Origin: JAEWWD01 sp964440115
GTDB lineage: Bacteria > Bacillota > Clostridia > Christensenellales > CAG-138
Direction of reading: 5' to 3'
DNA: 64,000 bases
NCBI GenBank assembly: GCA_964440115.1
Contig: CAYTPV010000007.1
Coordinates: 124,001-188,000 of the forward strand
Part shown: one piece after another, positions 33,030 through 41,501 of the stretch
Layout: the number at the start of each line of letters is the position of its first letter
Position numbering within the stretch: position 1 is the stretch's first letter
Notes under the pieces: generated by a model
What the model was told of the DNA's origin: nothing
Database searches by the model: none
What the model saw: only the letters and a program-made list of their open reading frames with translations
Made by a program: the position numbers and the translations under genes

Positions 33030-33068
33030 ACAATAAAGACCATGGTTGATGAAAAGGGAGAAACAACG

Positions 33069-34268
33069 TTGGAGTATATCAAGAAGCAAAATGATACCGT
33101 ATTTTTACTCGAACGTGATCCTTTGCGCGCAAAAGCCGGGTATCGCGTAACACACACCGGGCAGCTTGCGGCGGATGAAAGCATCGGCTGGCTTGATACT
33201 AAATCTGTGCCCTATTCGGCCATTTCCGCGCATATACATGCAATAGTACAAGCAGGTGCGGCGCGAGCGGTGAATATGCGTCATCCTGCTGCGCAGCGTC
33301 TCATTGAAAAGCCTTGGGATATTCCGCAAAGAAAGATGCGTGTGCATATTCTTGCAATGGGTGATGTAGGCGCTACATTGCTGACGGGGCTGGTTCTGCT
33401 TGGCGGCGACGTAATTTCTTCCATTGGAATATTCGATGTGCGGGAAGAGATACTGCGCCGATATGAATTTGAGATGAATCAGGTCACGTGGCCATTTGAA
33501 TACAACGCACTGCCGGCTGTAGATGCCATTACACAACACGAATTGTTTGAATGCGATGTATTTGTATTCTGCGCATCCGGTGCAATCCCCCCTGTCGATT
33601 CGGGCGTGCAGGACGTACGCATGGCACAGCTTGCGGGCAATACGAAAATATTAAAGATGTTTGCAAGACAAGCGCGCGATGCTGGTTTTGAAGGCATATT
33701 TGCTGTTGTTTCAGACCCTGTCGATCTTCTTTGCCAGTTCGCCTATTTGGAAAGCAATCGTAATGAGGATGGATTATTGGATTGGCGCGGACTGCTGGCG
33801 GAACAGATCAGAGGGTATGGACTGGGTGTTATGAACGCGCGGGCAGCGTACTACGCAAAACGTGAGGATCGTTTTGCCTCGTTTTTAACGCAAGGGCGCG
33901 CATATGGACCGCATGGCAAAGGGCTCGTCATTGCCAACAGCATAGAAGAGTATGACGAAGCGCTGTCGCTTGAATTGACGAACCTGACACTGGAAGCCAA
34001 CCTGCGTATGCGCGAGAAGGGGTTTAAGCCTTATATCGCGCCTGCGCTTTCATCGGGTGCAATGTCATTGCTGTTAACAATGCGCAGGCAATGGCATTAC
34101 AGTGCGGTGTTTTTGGACGGGGTGTTTTTGGGCTGTAAGAACAGGCAATCGGCATTGGGGGTGGAAATCGAATCACTGGATATCCCACAACAGTTGTATG
34201 CTAAAATTTGCAGCGCGCATGATTTGTTATGGGAACAGGGTGGACAATGGAGGCTTTCTAAGGGTTAA
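33069..34268 (+). CDS. Lactate/malate dehydrogenase-like protein with altered active site
   Basis: About 399 residues. The Rossmann core resembles the LDH/MDH family: ILAMGDVGATLLTGLVLLGG (G98 to G101 loop), FDV after strand 2, CASGAIPPVDSGVQDVRMAQ and FEGIFAVVSDPVDLLC, which lines up with the family's NPVD (here D216 in place of Asn). R258 in GVMNARAAYY fits the substrate-binding Arg and H282 in AYGPHGKG is near the catalytic His position, but the usual GEHGDT sequence is missing. The first 90 residues are an extra domain of unknown type. I start it at TTG 33069 (GGGAG 8 bases before); ATG 33042 is in frame without a ribosome site. It is 39 bases after the giant gene. Substrate unknown. Confidence 0.7.
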   Translation: MEYIKKQNDTVFLLERDPLRAKAGYRVTHTGQLAADESIGWLDTKSVPYSAISAHIHAIVQAGAARAVNMRHPAAQRLIEKPWDIPQRKMRVHILAMGDVGATLLTGLVLLGGDVISSIGIFDVREEILRRYEFEMNQVTWPFEYNALPAVDAITQHELFECDVFVFCASGAIPPVDSGVQDVRMAQLAGNTKILKMFARQARDAGFEGIFAVVSDPVDLLCQFAYLESNRNEDGLLDWRGLLAEQIRGYGLGVMNARAAYYAKREDRFASFLTQGRAYGPHGKGLVIANSIEEYDEALSLELTNLTLEANLRMREKGFKPYIAPALSSGAMSLLLTMRRQWHYSAVFLDGVFLGCKNRQSALGVEIESLDIPQQLYAKICSAHDLLWEQGGQWRLSKG

Positions 34269-34290
34269 ATAGCCAGAATAGGGGGGCAAT

Positions 34291-35328
34291 ATGTTACAGA
34301 TAATCCTACCAGGCGAATGTTCTTCCAGACTGCAGGATGTGCTGGGATATGCGCTTTCAGGCAAGCGGCATATCAAACGCGGCGCCATCGACCCGGCAAT
34401 ATCCGGGCCTATTCTGTTCGCGGCGAATGTTGGGGCATCGGGTTTTAACATTCCGCTGTGTGCTTTGCTTCAAAACCTTCGCGTATCTTCCAATCTGCTC
34501 GAAGGAAGAGGCGGCGGCGTTATCATCGACGGTGAAACTGAGCTATATACAAAAACCGCCGGCAGGGAAGTGGTGCAAAGCGCGAATATGTGCGGCTGTG
34601 CATTCCCGGGAAAGCCGCTTGTGGAAGGAACAGGCTCTCTGTATAACTATACGGTGCTTGCGCGTAACGCCGGTATTAACAGGCTGGACGCCTATAAAGA
34701 TGCCGCTAAGGACCTTGTTGAGCGCATACTGGCCTATCAGAAGCCGGTAATAAAGAGGCCGAAAGTGCTGGTGCTGCACGCAAGCAACCATGCAACGTCC
34801 AACACCCTGACACTATGGTCGAAGGTGCGGGGTTACATAGAAGAAGATATGGACATACAGGAGATCACGCTTCGAAACGGTGAACTCGTGGATTGCAGGG
34901 GCTGCTCCTACAAGACCTGCTTGCATTACAGCGAAAGCGGAAACTGTTTTTATGGCGGCCTGATGGTAGAGGAAGTATATCCCGCGCTGGAAAACTGCGA
35001 CGCGCTATTGCTGTTGTGTCCCAACTATAATGATGCTGTGGGCGCGAATATCACTGCTTTTATTAACAGGCTGACGGCATTATCGTTGAAAACAAAGTTC
35101 TTCGATAAATCACTGTTTGGCATTGTTGTTTCAGGCTACAGCGGCTCCGATATCATCGCCCGCCAGCTGATTTCCGGCCTAAATATGAACAAAACATTTC
35201 AGCTTCCGCCGCGTTTTTGCATGATGGAAACCGCCAACGATCCCGAAAGCATACTCGAATTGCAGGGGATTGAAGATCGCGCGCGTTCTTTTGCCCTGAA
35301 TATGCGGCAGTACCTAATTCAGGAGTAG
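34291..35328 (+). CDS. Flavodoxin/Isf-like oxidoreductase with an extra N-terminal domain
   Basis: A 345-residue protein. Residues 1-150 form an N-terminal domain I do not recognise, with GPILFAANVGASGFNIPL and GGGVIIDGETELYTKTAGRE. From about 155 there is a flavodoxin-like fold as in NADPH-dependent FMN reductases and iron-sulfur flavoproteins: VLVLHASNHATSNT (phosphate loop), a Cys-rich segment DCRGCSYKTCLHYSESGNC, then ALLLLCPNYNDAVGANITAF, the FMN-facing loop. The Cys spacing (C-x2-C-x4-C-x8-C) differs from the compact Isf motif, so a cluster is possible but unproven. It is last in the operon, 22 bases after the dehydrogenase-like gene, with GGGGGG before the ATG. Confidence 0.7.
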   Translation: MLQIILPGECSSRLQDVLGYALSGKRHIKRGAIDPAISGPILFAANVGASGFNIPLCALLQNLRVSSNLLEGRGGGVIIDGETELYTKTAGREVVQSANMCGCAFPGKPLVEGTGSLYNYTVLARNAGINRLDAYKDAAKDLVERILAYQKPVIKRPKVLVLHASNHATSNTLTLWSKVRGYIEEDMDIQEITLRNGELVDCRGCSYKTCLHYSESGNCFYGGLMVEEVYPALENCDALLLLCPNYNDAVGANITAFINRLTALSLKTKFFDKSLFGIVVSGYSGSDIIARQLISGLNMNKTFQLPPRFCMMETANDPESILELQGIEDRARSFALNMRQYLIQE

Positions 35329-35336
35329 ACATTTCT

Positions 35337-36470
35337 TCAGATTTGTTTTTCGTACCAGGCAAGCAGAAGGTCTACCATTTCCCCATAACTTTTCACGCCT
35401 TCCGCTTGGCGGTTATACTTCAGATATCCATCATTTACCTTATTAACAGTTTTTTCAACAGGGCCCTCAAATTTATCCCAATACGCATCATAATCCATTA
35501 AATCCCGCAGCATGCCGGCGCTGTATGTACCATACAGCGCTGCATATTTTTTAGGGCTTTCCCGATACAATTCGTTTCCGCTGTGGATAAGTGCCAGCAT
35601 GACGCCGGAATATTGAAGTGCCGGGTCGTTTGATGCCATACAAGCAAGATATGCGGCGAAATTTGCCTCATCCTCCCGGGCAATTCCAAGGCTGTGCGCG
35701 CTTTCATGCGCAGCGGAAGATGGTAAAAGCAATGCGGGCTGATCTGTGTTGACATTCGGTTCGGCTGTAAAAGGAATATAGATACCGGAGATGCCTCCCC
35801 AACTCATGCCGCGGGAAGCGAAAACCTGTTTAGGCCGCGCAGCATTGCCTTCAAACTGCGGAACAAACTGGGATAGCCGCTGATAAGCGGAGGGTACCTT
35901 CCGCAGACATGCTGAAATACCATCCGGCAGCATGAATACACCGCGGTCATCTTCCTGTACCCGCTCGCGAAGAACGATTGCCTGCTGTGCCAATGAAAAA
36001 CACAAATCTTCAAGCTCTTCAATGGATCTGGTATGCACATCAAGAGATAACTGCCTGCCCAATGTATTGCGAGAATAGTTTAAACCCCAAAGTACATAAA
36101 ATGCATTCAGCATAATACCCGCAATAATCAGCAAGGTAATGAGAATATGAACAAAACGCGACCAACGAATGCGGCGCAGTAAAGCTCGAACCAGTGACAG
36201 AAATATGAGCACCGGCACCCCGATGACCAGTGTGTAAAGAATCCACTCAGCTAGAGAAAACGGGAAAAAGCCGGTGAGCGTTTGAATAATACCGCTGATT
36301 ACGGGATACAGTCCATGACAGTAAAGCCGTTCAATTGTATCCGGGAAACGGCTCAAATAAGCAGAAAGAATAATGCCAAACGGGATAAGAAGCAGCCAGG
36401 GAAGTCTTCTTAACTCACGTATCCATTCCTGCGGCAATTGCAGCGCCGACGCTTGTTCTTTTTCTTCCAT
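35337..36470 (-). CDS. DUF3810 membrane protein with zinc-peptidase motif
   Basis: A 377-residue protein with three predicted N-terminal membrane spans (about 22-40, 60-85, 92-120) and a large following domain. It matches the DUF3810 family in layout, with LWGLNYSRNTLG after the last span, FASRGMSWGGISGIYIPFTAEPNVN, and HESAH at 255-259, an HExxH zinc motif followed by EDEANFAAYLACM, which supplies an acidic third ligand. A membrane-tethered metallopeptidase is therefore likely, substrate unknown. Start codons 36476 and 36470 both exist; there is no ribosome site, and a promoter ends directly before them (see 36477-36504), so a leaderless message from ATG 36470 is likely. Convergent with the flavodoxin-like gene. 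Confidence 0.75.
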   Translation of the reverse strand: MEEKEQASALQLPQEWIRELRRLPWLLLIPFGIILSAYLSRFPDTIERLYCHGLYPVISGIIQTLTGFFPFSLAEWILYTLVIGVPVLIFLSLVRALLRRIRWSRFVHILITLLIIAGIMLNAFYVLWGLNYSRNTLGRQLSLDVHTRSIEELEDLCFSLAQQAIVLRERVQEDDRGVFMLPDGISACLRKVPSAYQRLSQFVPQFEGNAARPKQVFASRGMSWGGISGIYIPFTAEPNVNTDQPALLLPSSAAHESAHSLGIAREDEANFAAYLACMASNDPALQYSGVMLALIHSGNELYRESPKKYAALYGTYSAGMLRDLMDYDAYWDKFEGPVEKTVNKVNDGYLKYNRQAEGVKSYGEMVDLLLAWYEKQI

Positions 36471-36476
36471 GCGCAT

Positions 36477-36504
36477 AGTATAGCATACGCGGATACGAGT
36501 GCAA
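36477..36504 (-). promoter_or_regulatory. Promoter of the DUF3810 gene, abutting its start codon
   Basis: Minus strand: TTGCAC (36504-36499), a 16-base spacer, TATACT (36482-36477). Transcription would begin about 7 bases later, at or next to the ATG at 36470, leaving no leader. Confidence 0.55.
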
Positions 36505-36562
36505 AAACATATTCTTTTCCGGAAAACAAGAGAATGATATACTAACATGGGAGGCGATGGAA

Positions 36563-37384
36563 TTGCAGGTTGGTATTTCAACGGCAAGCCTTTTTAATAA
36601 ATGCAATATTGAGGACGCTCCAGTCAGATTAAAAAATATCGGAACGTCCTTATGCGAAATATTTTTAAATACATTTTCCGAATACGAGGAAGACTTCGTT
36701 TATTTGCTTTCAGATCGTATACGCGAAAACGGTCTGAAAGTCTACAGTGTGCACCCGATGGGTACGCAGTTTGAACCTCAATTATTTTCTCCCCACCCGC
36801 GGCAGCAAGCTGATGCGATGCGTATTTACCGGCAGGTATTGCGTGCCGGTAAAATACTGGGGGCACATTGCTACGTCATGCATGGGCCTGCAGGGCTAAA
36901 CGGCGCTGTCAAAAACGTAGAGCTCACCCGCATTGGGCCGATCGTGCAGAACCTGTGTGAAATTGCTAAGGAGTACGGCATAACGCTAGCATGGGAGAAT
37001 GTAAGCTGGTGCCTGTTCAGCATCCCCTCATTCGGACCCAAACTGCTTGAAGCGACCAAAGAGGATGACCTTCGCTTTACGCTGGATATCAAGCAGGCAG
37101 TTCGGAGCGGGTATTCTCCGCTTGAATACGTAGACGCGATTGGTGAAAAGTTCATTAACCTGCACATCTGCGATTATCGGTATGTTGCGGGAAGGTTTCG
37201 CCTGTCCATGCCGGGGCAGGGGGAGTGCGGTTTCTTCGCGCTTCGGGCTGCTTTGAAACAAAAGGGGTATACCGGACCCGCTTTTTTAGAGGTATACAGC
37301 GATATGTATCGGGAAGATTCCGAATTGCAGGAGAGTTTTCGATATATCCAGCGATGCATCGGCGATATTGCTGACTGTAAATAA
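36563..37384 (+). CDS. Sugar phosphate isomerase/epimerase-like TIM-barrel protein
   Basis: About 273 residues of the xylose-isomerase-like TIM barrel (AP endonuclease 2 superfamily), which includes sugar isomerases, epimerases and endonuclease IV relatives. Visible elements: VGISTASLFNKC at strand 1, GLKVYSVHPMGTQFEP, AGKILGAHCYVMHGPAG, TLAWENVSW (Glu ligand), LRFTLDIKQA (Asp), INLHICDY (His) and PAFLEVYSD (Glu). The metal-binding set is complete. Position before pgi suggests sugar phosphate metabolism. GGGAGG at 36549-36554 is spaced correctly for TTG 36563; ATG 36557 is only 2 bases from it. A possible TATACT lies at 36538-36543. Confidence 0.8.
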   Translation: MQVGISTASLFNKCNIEDAPVRLKNIGTSLCEIFLNTFSEYEEDFVYLLSDRIRENGLKVYSVHPMGTQFEPQLFSPHPRQQADAMRIYRQVLRAGKILGAHCYVMHGPAGLNGAVKNVELTRIGPIVQNLCEIAKEYGITLAWENVSWCLFSIPSFGPKLLEATKEDDLRFTLDIKQAVRSGYSPLEYVDAIGEKFINLHICDYRYVAGRFRLSMPGQGECGFFALRAALKQKGYTGPAFLEVYSDMYREDSELQESFRYIQRCIGDIADCK

Positions 37385-37412
37385 TCTTAATCAAAAGCAT
37401 CGGAGGAATACT

Positions 37413-38840
37413 ATGGATCAGTACAAGGACAAGTCCTGGCAGGATAACATGCGTATTCGCGTAGATTTCAACAATATGATGCACGAAGCAATCGGTAAAC
37501 GGGGAATACACTCGGAAGAAATCGACGCAATAGCTCCACAATTGGATGCAGCGGTTAACGCGATGCAAACGCGCCGCACACAGATGAAATGGAGAGAGCT
37601 TCCTTACTCGCAGGATGAGATCGTTCAGGATATTTTGCAGACTGTTGCAGAAATCACCCCCTGGTGCGAGAATTTCGTAGTGCTCGGCATTGGCGGTAGT
37701 GCGTTAGGTCCTATTGCGGTGCAGCAGGCGCTCAACCATTTGCACTATAATGATCTTCCCAAGGAACGCAGGAATGGGCCGCGCCTTTATGTGGAAGACA
37801 ATGTAGATCCCGAGCGTATGGCAGCATTGCTGGATGTGATTGATCCAAGCAAATCCGTATTCAACGTCATCACTAAATCGGGCGGCACAAGCGAAACCAT
37901 GTCGCAGCTTCTTATTATTACAGCGATGCTGCGGGAACGGCTGGGGGAAGATGCAATCAAACGGCATCTCATTGCCACGACGGATTCAAATAAGGGCAAC
38001 CTTATCAAAATCGCAAAGCAATTGAACCTAAAAACTTACTACGTTCCCGACGGCGTGGGCGGACGTTTCAGCGAGCTTTGCCCTGTGGGGCTGATTGCTG
38101 CTGCTGCCTGCGGCATTGATATCCGTGCACTTCTGGCCGGCGCGGCATATGCGGATGAAATCTGCAGCGTTCCGGATATCTGGAAAAATCCTGCGTATAT
38201 GATGGCAACGCTGCAATATATCGCTATGCGCCGCGGTCATAATATCTCGGTCATGATGCCATACGCCGATTCGCTTAAGTATATGGCGGATTGGTATGCA
38301 CAGCTTTGGGCTGAGTCGCTGGGGAAGCGTTATGATAATTCCGGAAAAGAAGTATATGAAGGCCAGACGCCTGTAAAGGCGTTGGGTGTTACCGATCAGC
38401 ACAGTCAGGTGCAGCTCTATACGGAAGGACCTTTTGATAAAGTCGTAACCTTCCTGGGAGTAGACCGTTATCGGGATGATTTCAAAATACCCGAAGGATT
38501 TGCGGATATTCCCGATGTCTCATTCCTGTGCGGGCATTCGCTCAATGAGCTGATAAAAGCCGAACAGATGGCAACCGAATACGCGCTTATGAAGAGCGGA
38601 CATATGAGCCACACCGTCACACTGCCGGAAGTCAATGCGTTCACAGTCGGGCAATTGCTGTATCTGCTTGAAGTCATGACGGCATTCGCCGGAGAATTGC
38701 TGCACATCAATGCGTTTGACCAGCCCGGTGTAGAGGAAGGCAAGAACGCTACCTATGCGCTTCTGGGGAAGCCGGGATTTGCTCCGAAAAAGGCTGAACT
38801 TGACGCTGCGCCCGAACGAAAAAAAAGATATATTATTTAA
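37413..38840 (+). CDS. pgi: Glucose-6-phosphate isomerase
   Basis: A 475-residue PGI that interconverts glucose 6-phosphate and fructose 6-phosphate in glycolysis and gluconeogenesis. SIS-domain marks are VVLGIGGSALGPIAVQQAL near 87-105, KSGGTSETMSQLLI, DGVGGRFSELCPVG, AESLGKRYDNSGKEVYEG and LGVTDQHSQVQLYTEGP, with the C-terminal QPGVEEGKNATYALLG. Length is between the short bacterial and long forms. ATG 37413 has CGGAGGAA before it. A strong terminator follows. Confidence 0.94.
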   Translation: MDQYKDKSWQDNMRIRVDFNNMMHEAIGKRGIHSEEIDAIAPQLDAAVNAMQTRRTQMKWRELPYSQDEIVQDILQTVAEITPWCENFVVLGIGGSALGPIAVQQALNHLHYNDLPKERRNGPRLYVEDNVDPERMAALLDVIDPSKSVFNVITKSGGTSETMSQLLIITAMLRERLGEDAIKRHLIATTDSNKGNLIKIAKQLNLKTYYVPDGVGGRFSELCPVGLIAAAACGIDIRALLAGAAYADEICSVPDIWKNPAYMMATLQYIAMRRGHNISVMMPYADSLKYMADWYAQLWAESLGKRYDNSGKEVYEGQTPVKALGVTDQHSQVQLYTEGPFDKVVTFLGVDRYRDDFKIPEGFADIPDVSFLCGHSLNELIKAEQMATEYALMKSGHMSHTVTLPEVNAFTVGQLLYLLEVMTAFAGELLHINAFDQPGVEEGKNATYALLGKPGFAPKKAELDAAPERKKRYII

Positions 38841-38853
38841 TTTGTCAGGAAGG

Positions 38854-38880
38854 ACGGCGTGCTTTCGCACGCCGTTTTTT
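38854..38880 (+). terminator. pgi terminator
   Basis: ACGGCGTGC (38854-38862) with GCACGCCGT (38867-38875), TTTC loop, T-tract TTTTTT. Confidence 0.88.
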
Positions 38881-38933
38881 ATGAAGTTTACTATACGTTA
38901 TTTTGTCCAAGCTGTAAATTCAATCAGTGCAGG

Positions 38934-38962
38934 ATGACATTGTGCCGACTATGCTGTAAAAT
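38934..38962 (+). promoter_or_regulatory. Candidate promoter of the binding-protein gene
   Basis: ATGACA (38934-38939), 17-base spacer, TAAAAT (38957-38962), about 40 bases before the ATG at 39004. Confidence 0.45.
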
Positions 38963-39003
38963 AGGCTTGATAAACTGGCATCTGTCGCGCGGAAGGAGAA
39001 CGC

Positions 39004-40200
39004 ATGAAGAAAGCCGTACGGAGCTTGGCTGGTATGATAGCGTGCATTACAACTATGCTGTTTCTGGCGGGCTGCACAAAGCCTGCTGTGCAGGCACCGG
39101 CAGTTACGCCGACAGCTACTGTGTATCAGCCGCAGGTTCAGACAAACGCGATTGATGTGTCAAGTACGCTCATAGGCTTCATTATTCCGCAATCAGACGA
39201 CATGGCGATTTGCACGGCAATGCACGGATTTTTGCGTACGGCAGAAAACCTTGGATATCCCGCCAAGCTCTATCGTGCGGATGCAGGCGCTCAATCTGTT
39301 GCCGCCGTAGAACAGGCTGCCGCGGAGGGATGCAAAGGCCTGCTCATATGGGACCCAAATGGTGTGAACGTGAAGGCAATCGAGCGCGCGGCCGCGTTAA
39401 CGCTTCCCGTTGTTGTCCCTTATCACAGTATATCCGATGTGGGAGTCACCGCAAATGTGGTTGCGGATTTGATGGGTTATACCGAAGAGATCGCTCTTGG
39501 CCTCGCGGAACGTATGGTTGAACGCGAATGCAAAGCGGGAAAAATACTGGTATACGGCCGCGAGCCGCAAGCCGCATATGAAATGTTTAAAGAATCCATT
39601 GACTCATATTACCCGCAATACAATGTGGGATATTTCGTCCGTACAGCTGCTGACGAGCAGGCGGCAATAGATGAGCTTTCAGAATATATCCTGTGGAACA
39701 GGGATATCAAAGGCCTGTTTTGCGTCGACTCTGACGGCGCAAAGATTGCGGTAAGCGCAAGATCAAAAGCACAGTCTACCTTCAAAAAGGAGGGCGCGCC
39801 CGAAGCCTCCACTTCGTCTAAGCCGCTGGTTACGCCTGCTGCTACTCTCGGTTCAGGTGCGTCAACGGCTGTTCCCGGTTCAAGTACGCCTACGGCTGCT
39901 TCTCCTGCCGCAACTCCTGTTCCCCCCGGTTTGATAAAATCCATTACGATTTCCGTTGCCGGTTACGGCATCAGCGATGAGACCATTGCGCTCGTGCGCA
40001 GCGAAGATGTTTACGCTTTTGTATTGGAGCCATATTACGAAGCAAGCGCACAGTCTCTTATGCTGCTCGATCGTGTTTTGAGCGGAGAGAGCGTCCCTGC
40101 CGTCACGCGGGTGAATATGCCTATCGTAAGAAAGGCAACAATTGATAAGTACGCATTTATATATGATCAGGTGCAGAGTTGGTTTGCACTGACCGTTTGA
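39004..40200 (+). CDS. Substrate-binding lipoprotein with a low-complexity insert, no transporter nearby
   Basis: A 398-residue lipoprotein: signal peptide ending LFLAGC with Cys24, then a two-lobe periplasmic-binding fold of the sugar-binding type 1 family. Seen are GFIIPQSDDMAICTAMHGFL, AVEQAAAEGCKGLLIWDPNG, VVVPYHSISDVGV and ADEQAAIDELSEYILWN. Between lobes, about 257-310, is an insert of Ser, Thr, Ala and Pro with TPAATLGSGAST, which would be an extended linker. The second lobe resumes with SITISVAGYG. No ABC ATPase or permease is adjacent; instead rodA follows 24 bases after the stop. It could be a sensor or an envelope protein. Ligand unknown. Confidence 0.7.
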   Translation: MKKAVRSLAGMIACITTMLFLAGCTKPAVQAPAVTPTATVYQPQVQTNAIDVSSTLIGFIIPQSDDMAICTAMHGFLRTAENLGYPAKLYRADAGAQSVAAVEQAAAEGCKGLLIWDPNGVNVKAIERAAALTLPVVVPYHSISDVGVTANVVADLMGYTEEIALGLAERMVERECKAGKILVYGREPQAAYEMFKESIDSYYPQYNVGYFVRTAADEQAAIDELSEYILWNRDIKGLFCVDSDGAKIAVSARSKAQSTFKKEGAPEASTSSKPLVTPAATLGSGASTAVPGSSTPTAASPAATPVPPGLIKSITISVAGYGISDETIALVRSEDVYAFVLEPYYEASAQSLMLLDRVLSGESVPAVTRVNMPIVRKATIDKYAFIYDQVQSWFALTV

Positions 40201-40224
40201 GTACTTACTCGGAAAGAGAGTATT

Positions 40225-41385
40225 TTGCAAGGCGAACGCTATAACAAACAAAAGGCTAAAAAAATAGAATGGATCACCATACTGCTCATACTTGGTCTGG
40301 TGACCTTTAGTTTGCTTACCATTGCCAATGTGATGGCCGAACCATTCACAGGAGAAGAAAAAGGCGTTGCCGATATCATATCCAAACTAAATCTTGAATA
40401 CGTACAGCGGCAGATTGTTAATTTCCTGGTGGGAATGGCCGCGATGTTTTTCATGATTGCCATCGACTATCAGATGTTCCGGATTGTTATTAAATATGTC
40501 TATTTCGCAAACCTGGCGCTGCTTGTTATCCTGCTGATCATTGGCAACTCGACCCGCGGCGTGCTTGGCTGGTTTACTCTTGGTACGCGTGCGTTTCAGC
40601 CATCCGAAGTCTGTAAGGTAACTTTGATTATTCTTCTTAGTAAATATGCGGCCGATGTGGTAGACAAAGACGGCGGGTTAAAGAGCTTCAAGGATATCGC
40701 AACGCTTACCCTGTATTTTGGCATTCCCTTTGTGCTGGTTATTGAACAGCCGGATATGGGGACGGCGGTAGTTTTTCTCGCGATTTTCGTCTGCATTCTC
40801 TTTATTTCAAAGATCAGCTGGAAATATATATTGGGTGCTGTAGTTGCAAGCGCAGCCATATTGCCTTTGGCGTATTATTATATTCTGGATGATGATCAGA
40901 AACTTCGTATCAACGTCTTTCTTGATCCTACTTTAGATCTGCAGGGGGCCGGTCTGCATGTCGATCGAAGCAAGGAAGCAATTGGTTCGGGTCAGCTTTG
41001 GGGCAAAGGATATTTTACACAGGGCACTCTTGCACAGCTTAAATATGTGCCGGAACGGCATACGGATTTTATTTTTTCCGGCGTTGTAGAAGGATTCGGT
41101 TTTGTTGGCGGTACCGTATTAATAGTCGTGTATTTCCTGCTGATATTCCGCTGGCTTTATATAGCCACGCAGGCAAAAGACCATTTTGGAACCTGCCTTG
41201 TCGTCGGAGCGGCCGGCATGCTTGTCGCGCACGTATTTGAGAATATCGGCATGTCGATTGGATTAATGCCCGTTACGGGGATACCGCTGCCGTTTCTCAG
41301 TTATGGGGGCTCAAATCTCATTGCCAATATGATGACAGCAGGAATCGTCATCAATGTCTGGATTCGCCGTACACAGCGGCGGTAA
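40225..41385 (+). CDS. rodA: RodA-type peptidoglycan glycosyltransferase (SEDS)
   Basis: A 386-residue SEDS-family polymerase that extends glycan strands from lipid II for cell elongation. Ten hydrophobic spans, with GWFTLGTRAFQPSE, KSFKDIATL and the large extracellular loop between spans 7 and 8 containing GSGQLWGKGY, then YVPERHTDFIFSGVVEGFGF, the polymerase signature, and near the end TGIPLPFLSYGGSN. RodA rather than FtsW is suggested by the linkage to elongation/sporulation genes and by the general form. Start TTG 40225 with GGAAAGAGAG; no ATG is available near it. Confidence 0.88.
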   Translation: MQGERYNKQKAKKIEWITILLILGLVTFSLLTIANVMAEPFTGEEKGVADIISKLNLEYVQRQIVNFLVGMAAMFFMIAIDYQMFRIVIKYVYFANLALLVILLIIGNSTRGVLGWFTLGTRAFQPSEVCKVTLIILLSKYAADVVDKDGGLKSFKDIATLTLYFGIPFVLVIEQPDMGTAVVFLAIFVCILFISKISWKYILGAVVASAAILPLAYYYILDDDQKLRINVFLDPTLDLQGAGLHVDRSKEAIGSGQLWGKGYFTQGTLAQLKYVPERHTDFIFSGVVEGFGFVGGTVLIVVYFLLIFRWLYIATQAKDHFGTCLVVGAAGMLVAHVFENIGMSIGLMPVTGIPLPFLSYGGSNLIANMMTAGIVINVWIRRTQRR

Positions 41386-41429
41386 AGCGCCTAATTCGTC
41401 AACATGAAGCATATACTTCTCTCATAGGG

Positions 41430-41482
41430 GCGCAGATATAGCTCTGCGCTTCCGAAATATTTCTGCGCTGTTTTCAGCGCAG
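41430..41482 (+). other. Two hairpins between rodA and the SpoIVFA-like gene
   Basis: GCGCAGA/TCTGCGC (41430-41436 with 41443-41449) and CTGCGCTG/CAGCGCAG (41463-41470 with 41475-41482, TTTT loop). Neither has a good T-tract. The second ends a few bases before the GGGAGGGG ribosome site, so it may affect translation. Confidence 0.45.
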
Positions 41483-41501
41483 TGGGATGGGAGGGGTTGC
41501 G

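Noticed and set aside
33042..33068. ATG 33042 as start of the dehydrogenase-like gene
   Set aside because: No ribosome site precedes it, whereas GGGAG is properly placed for TTG 33069; the choice remains open to N-terminal evidence.
31725..33089. Minus-strand frame of over 450 codons opposite the giant gene
   Set aside because: No ribosome site or recognisable domain, and the plus strand carries a coherent PRTase-like region.
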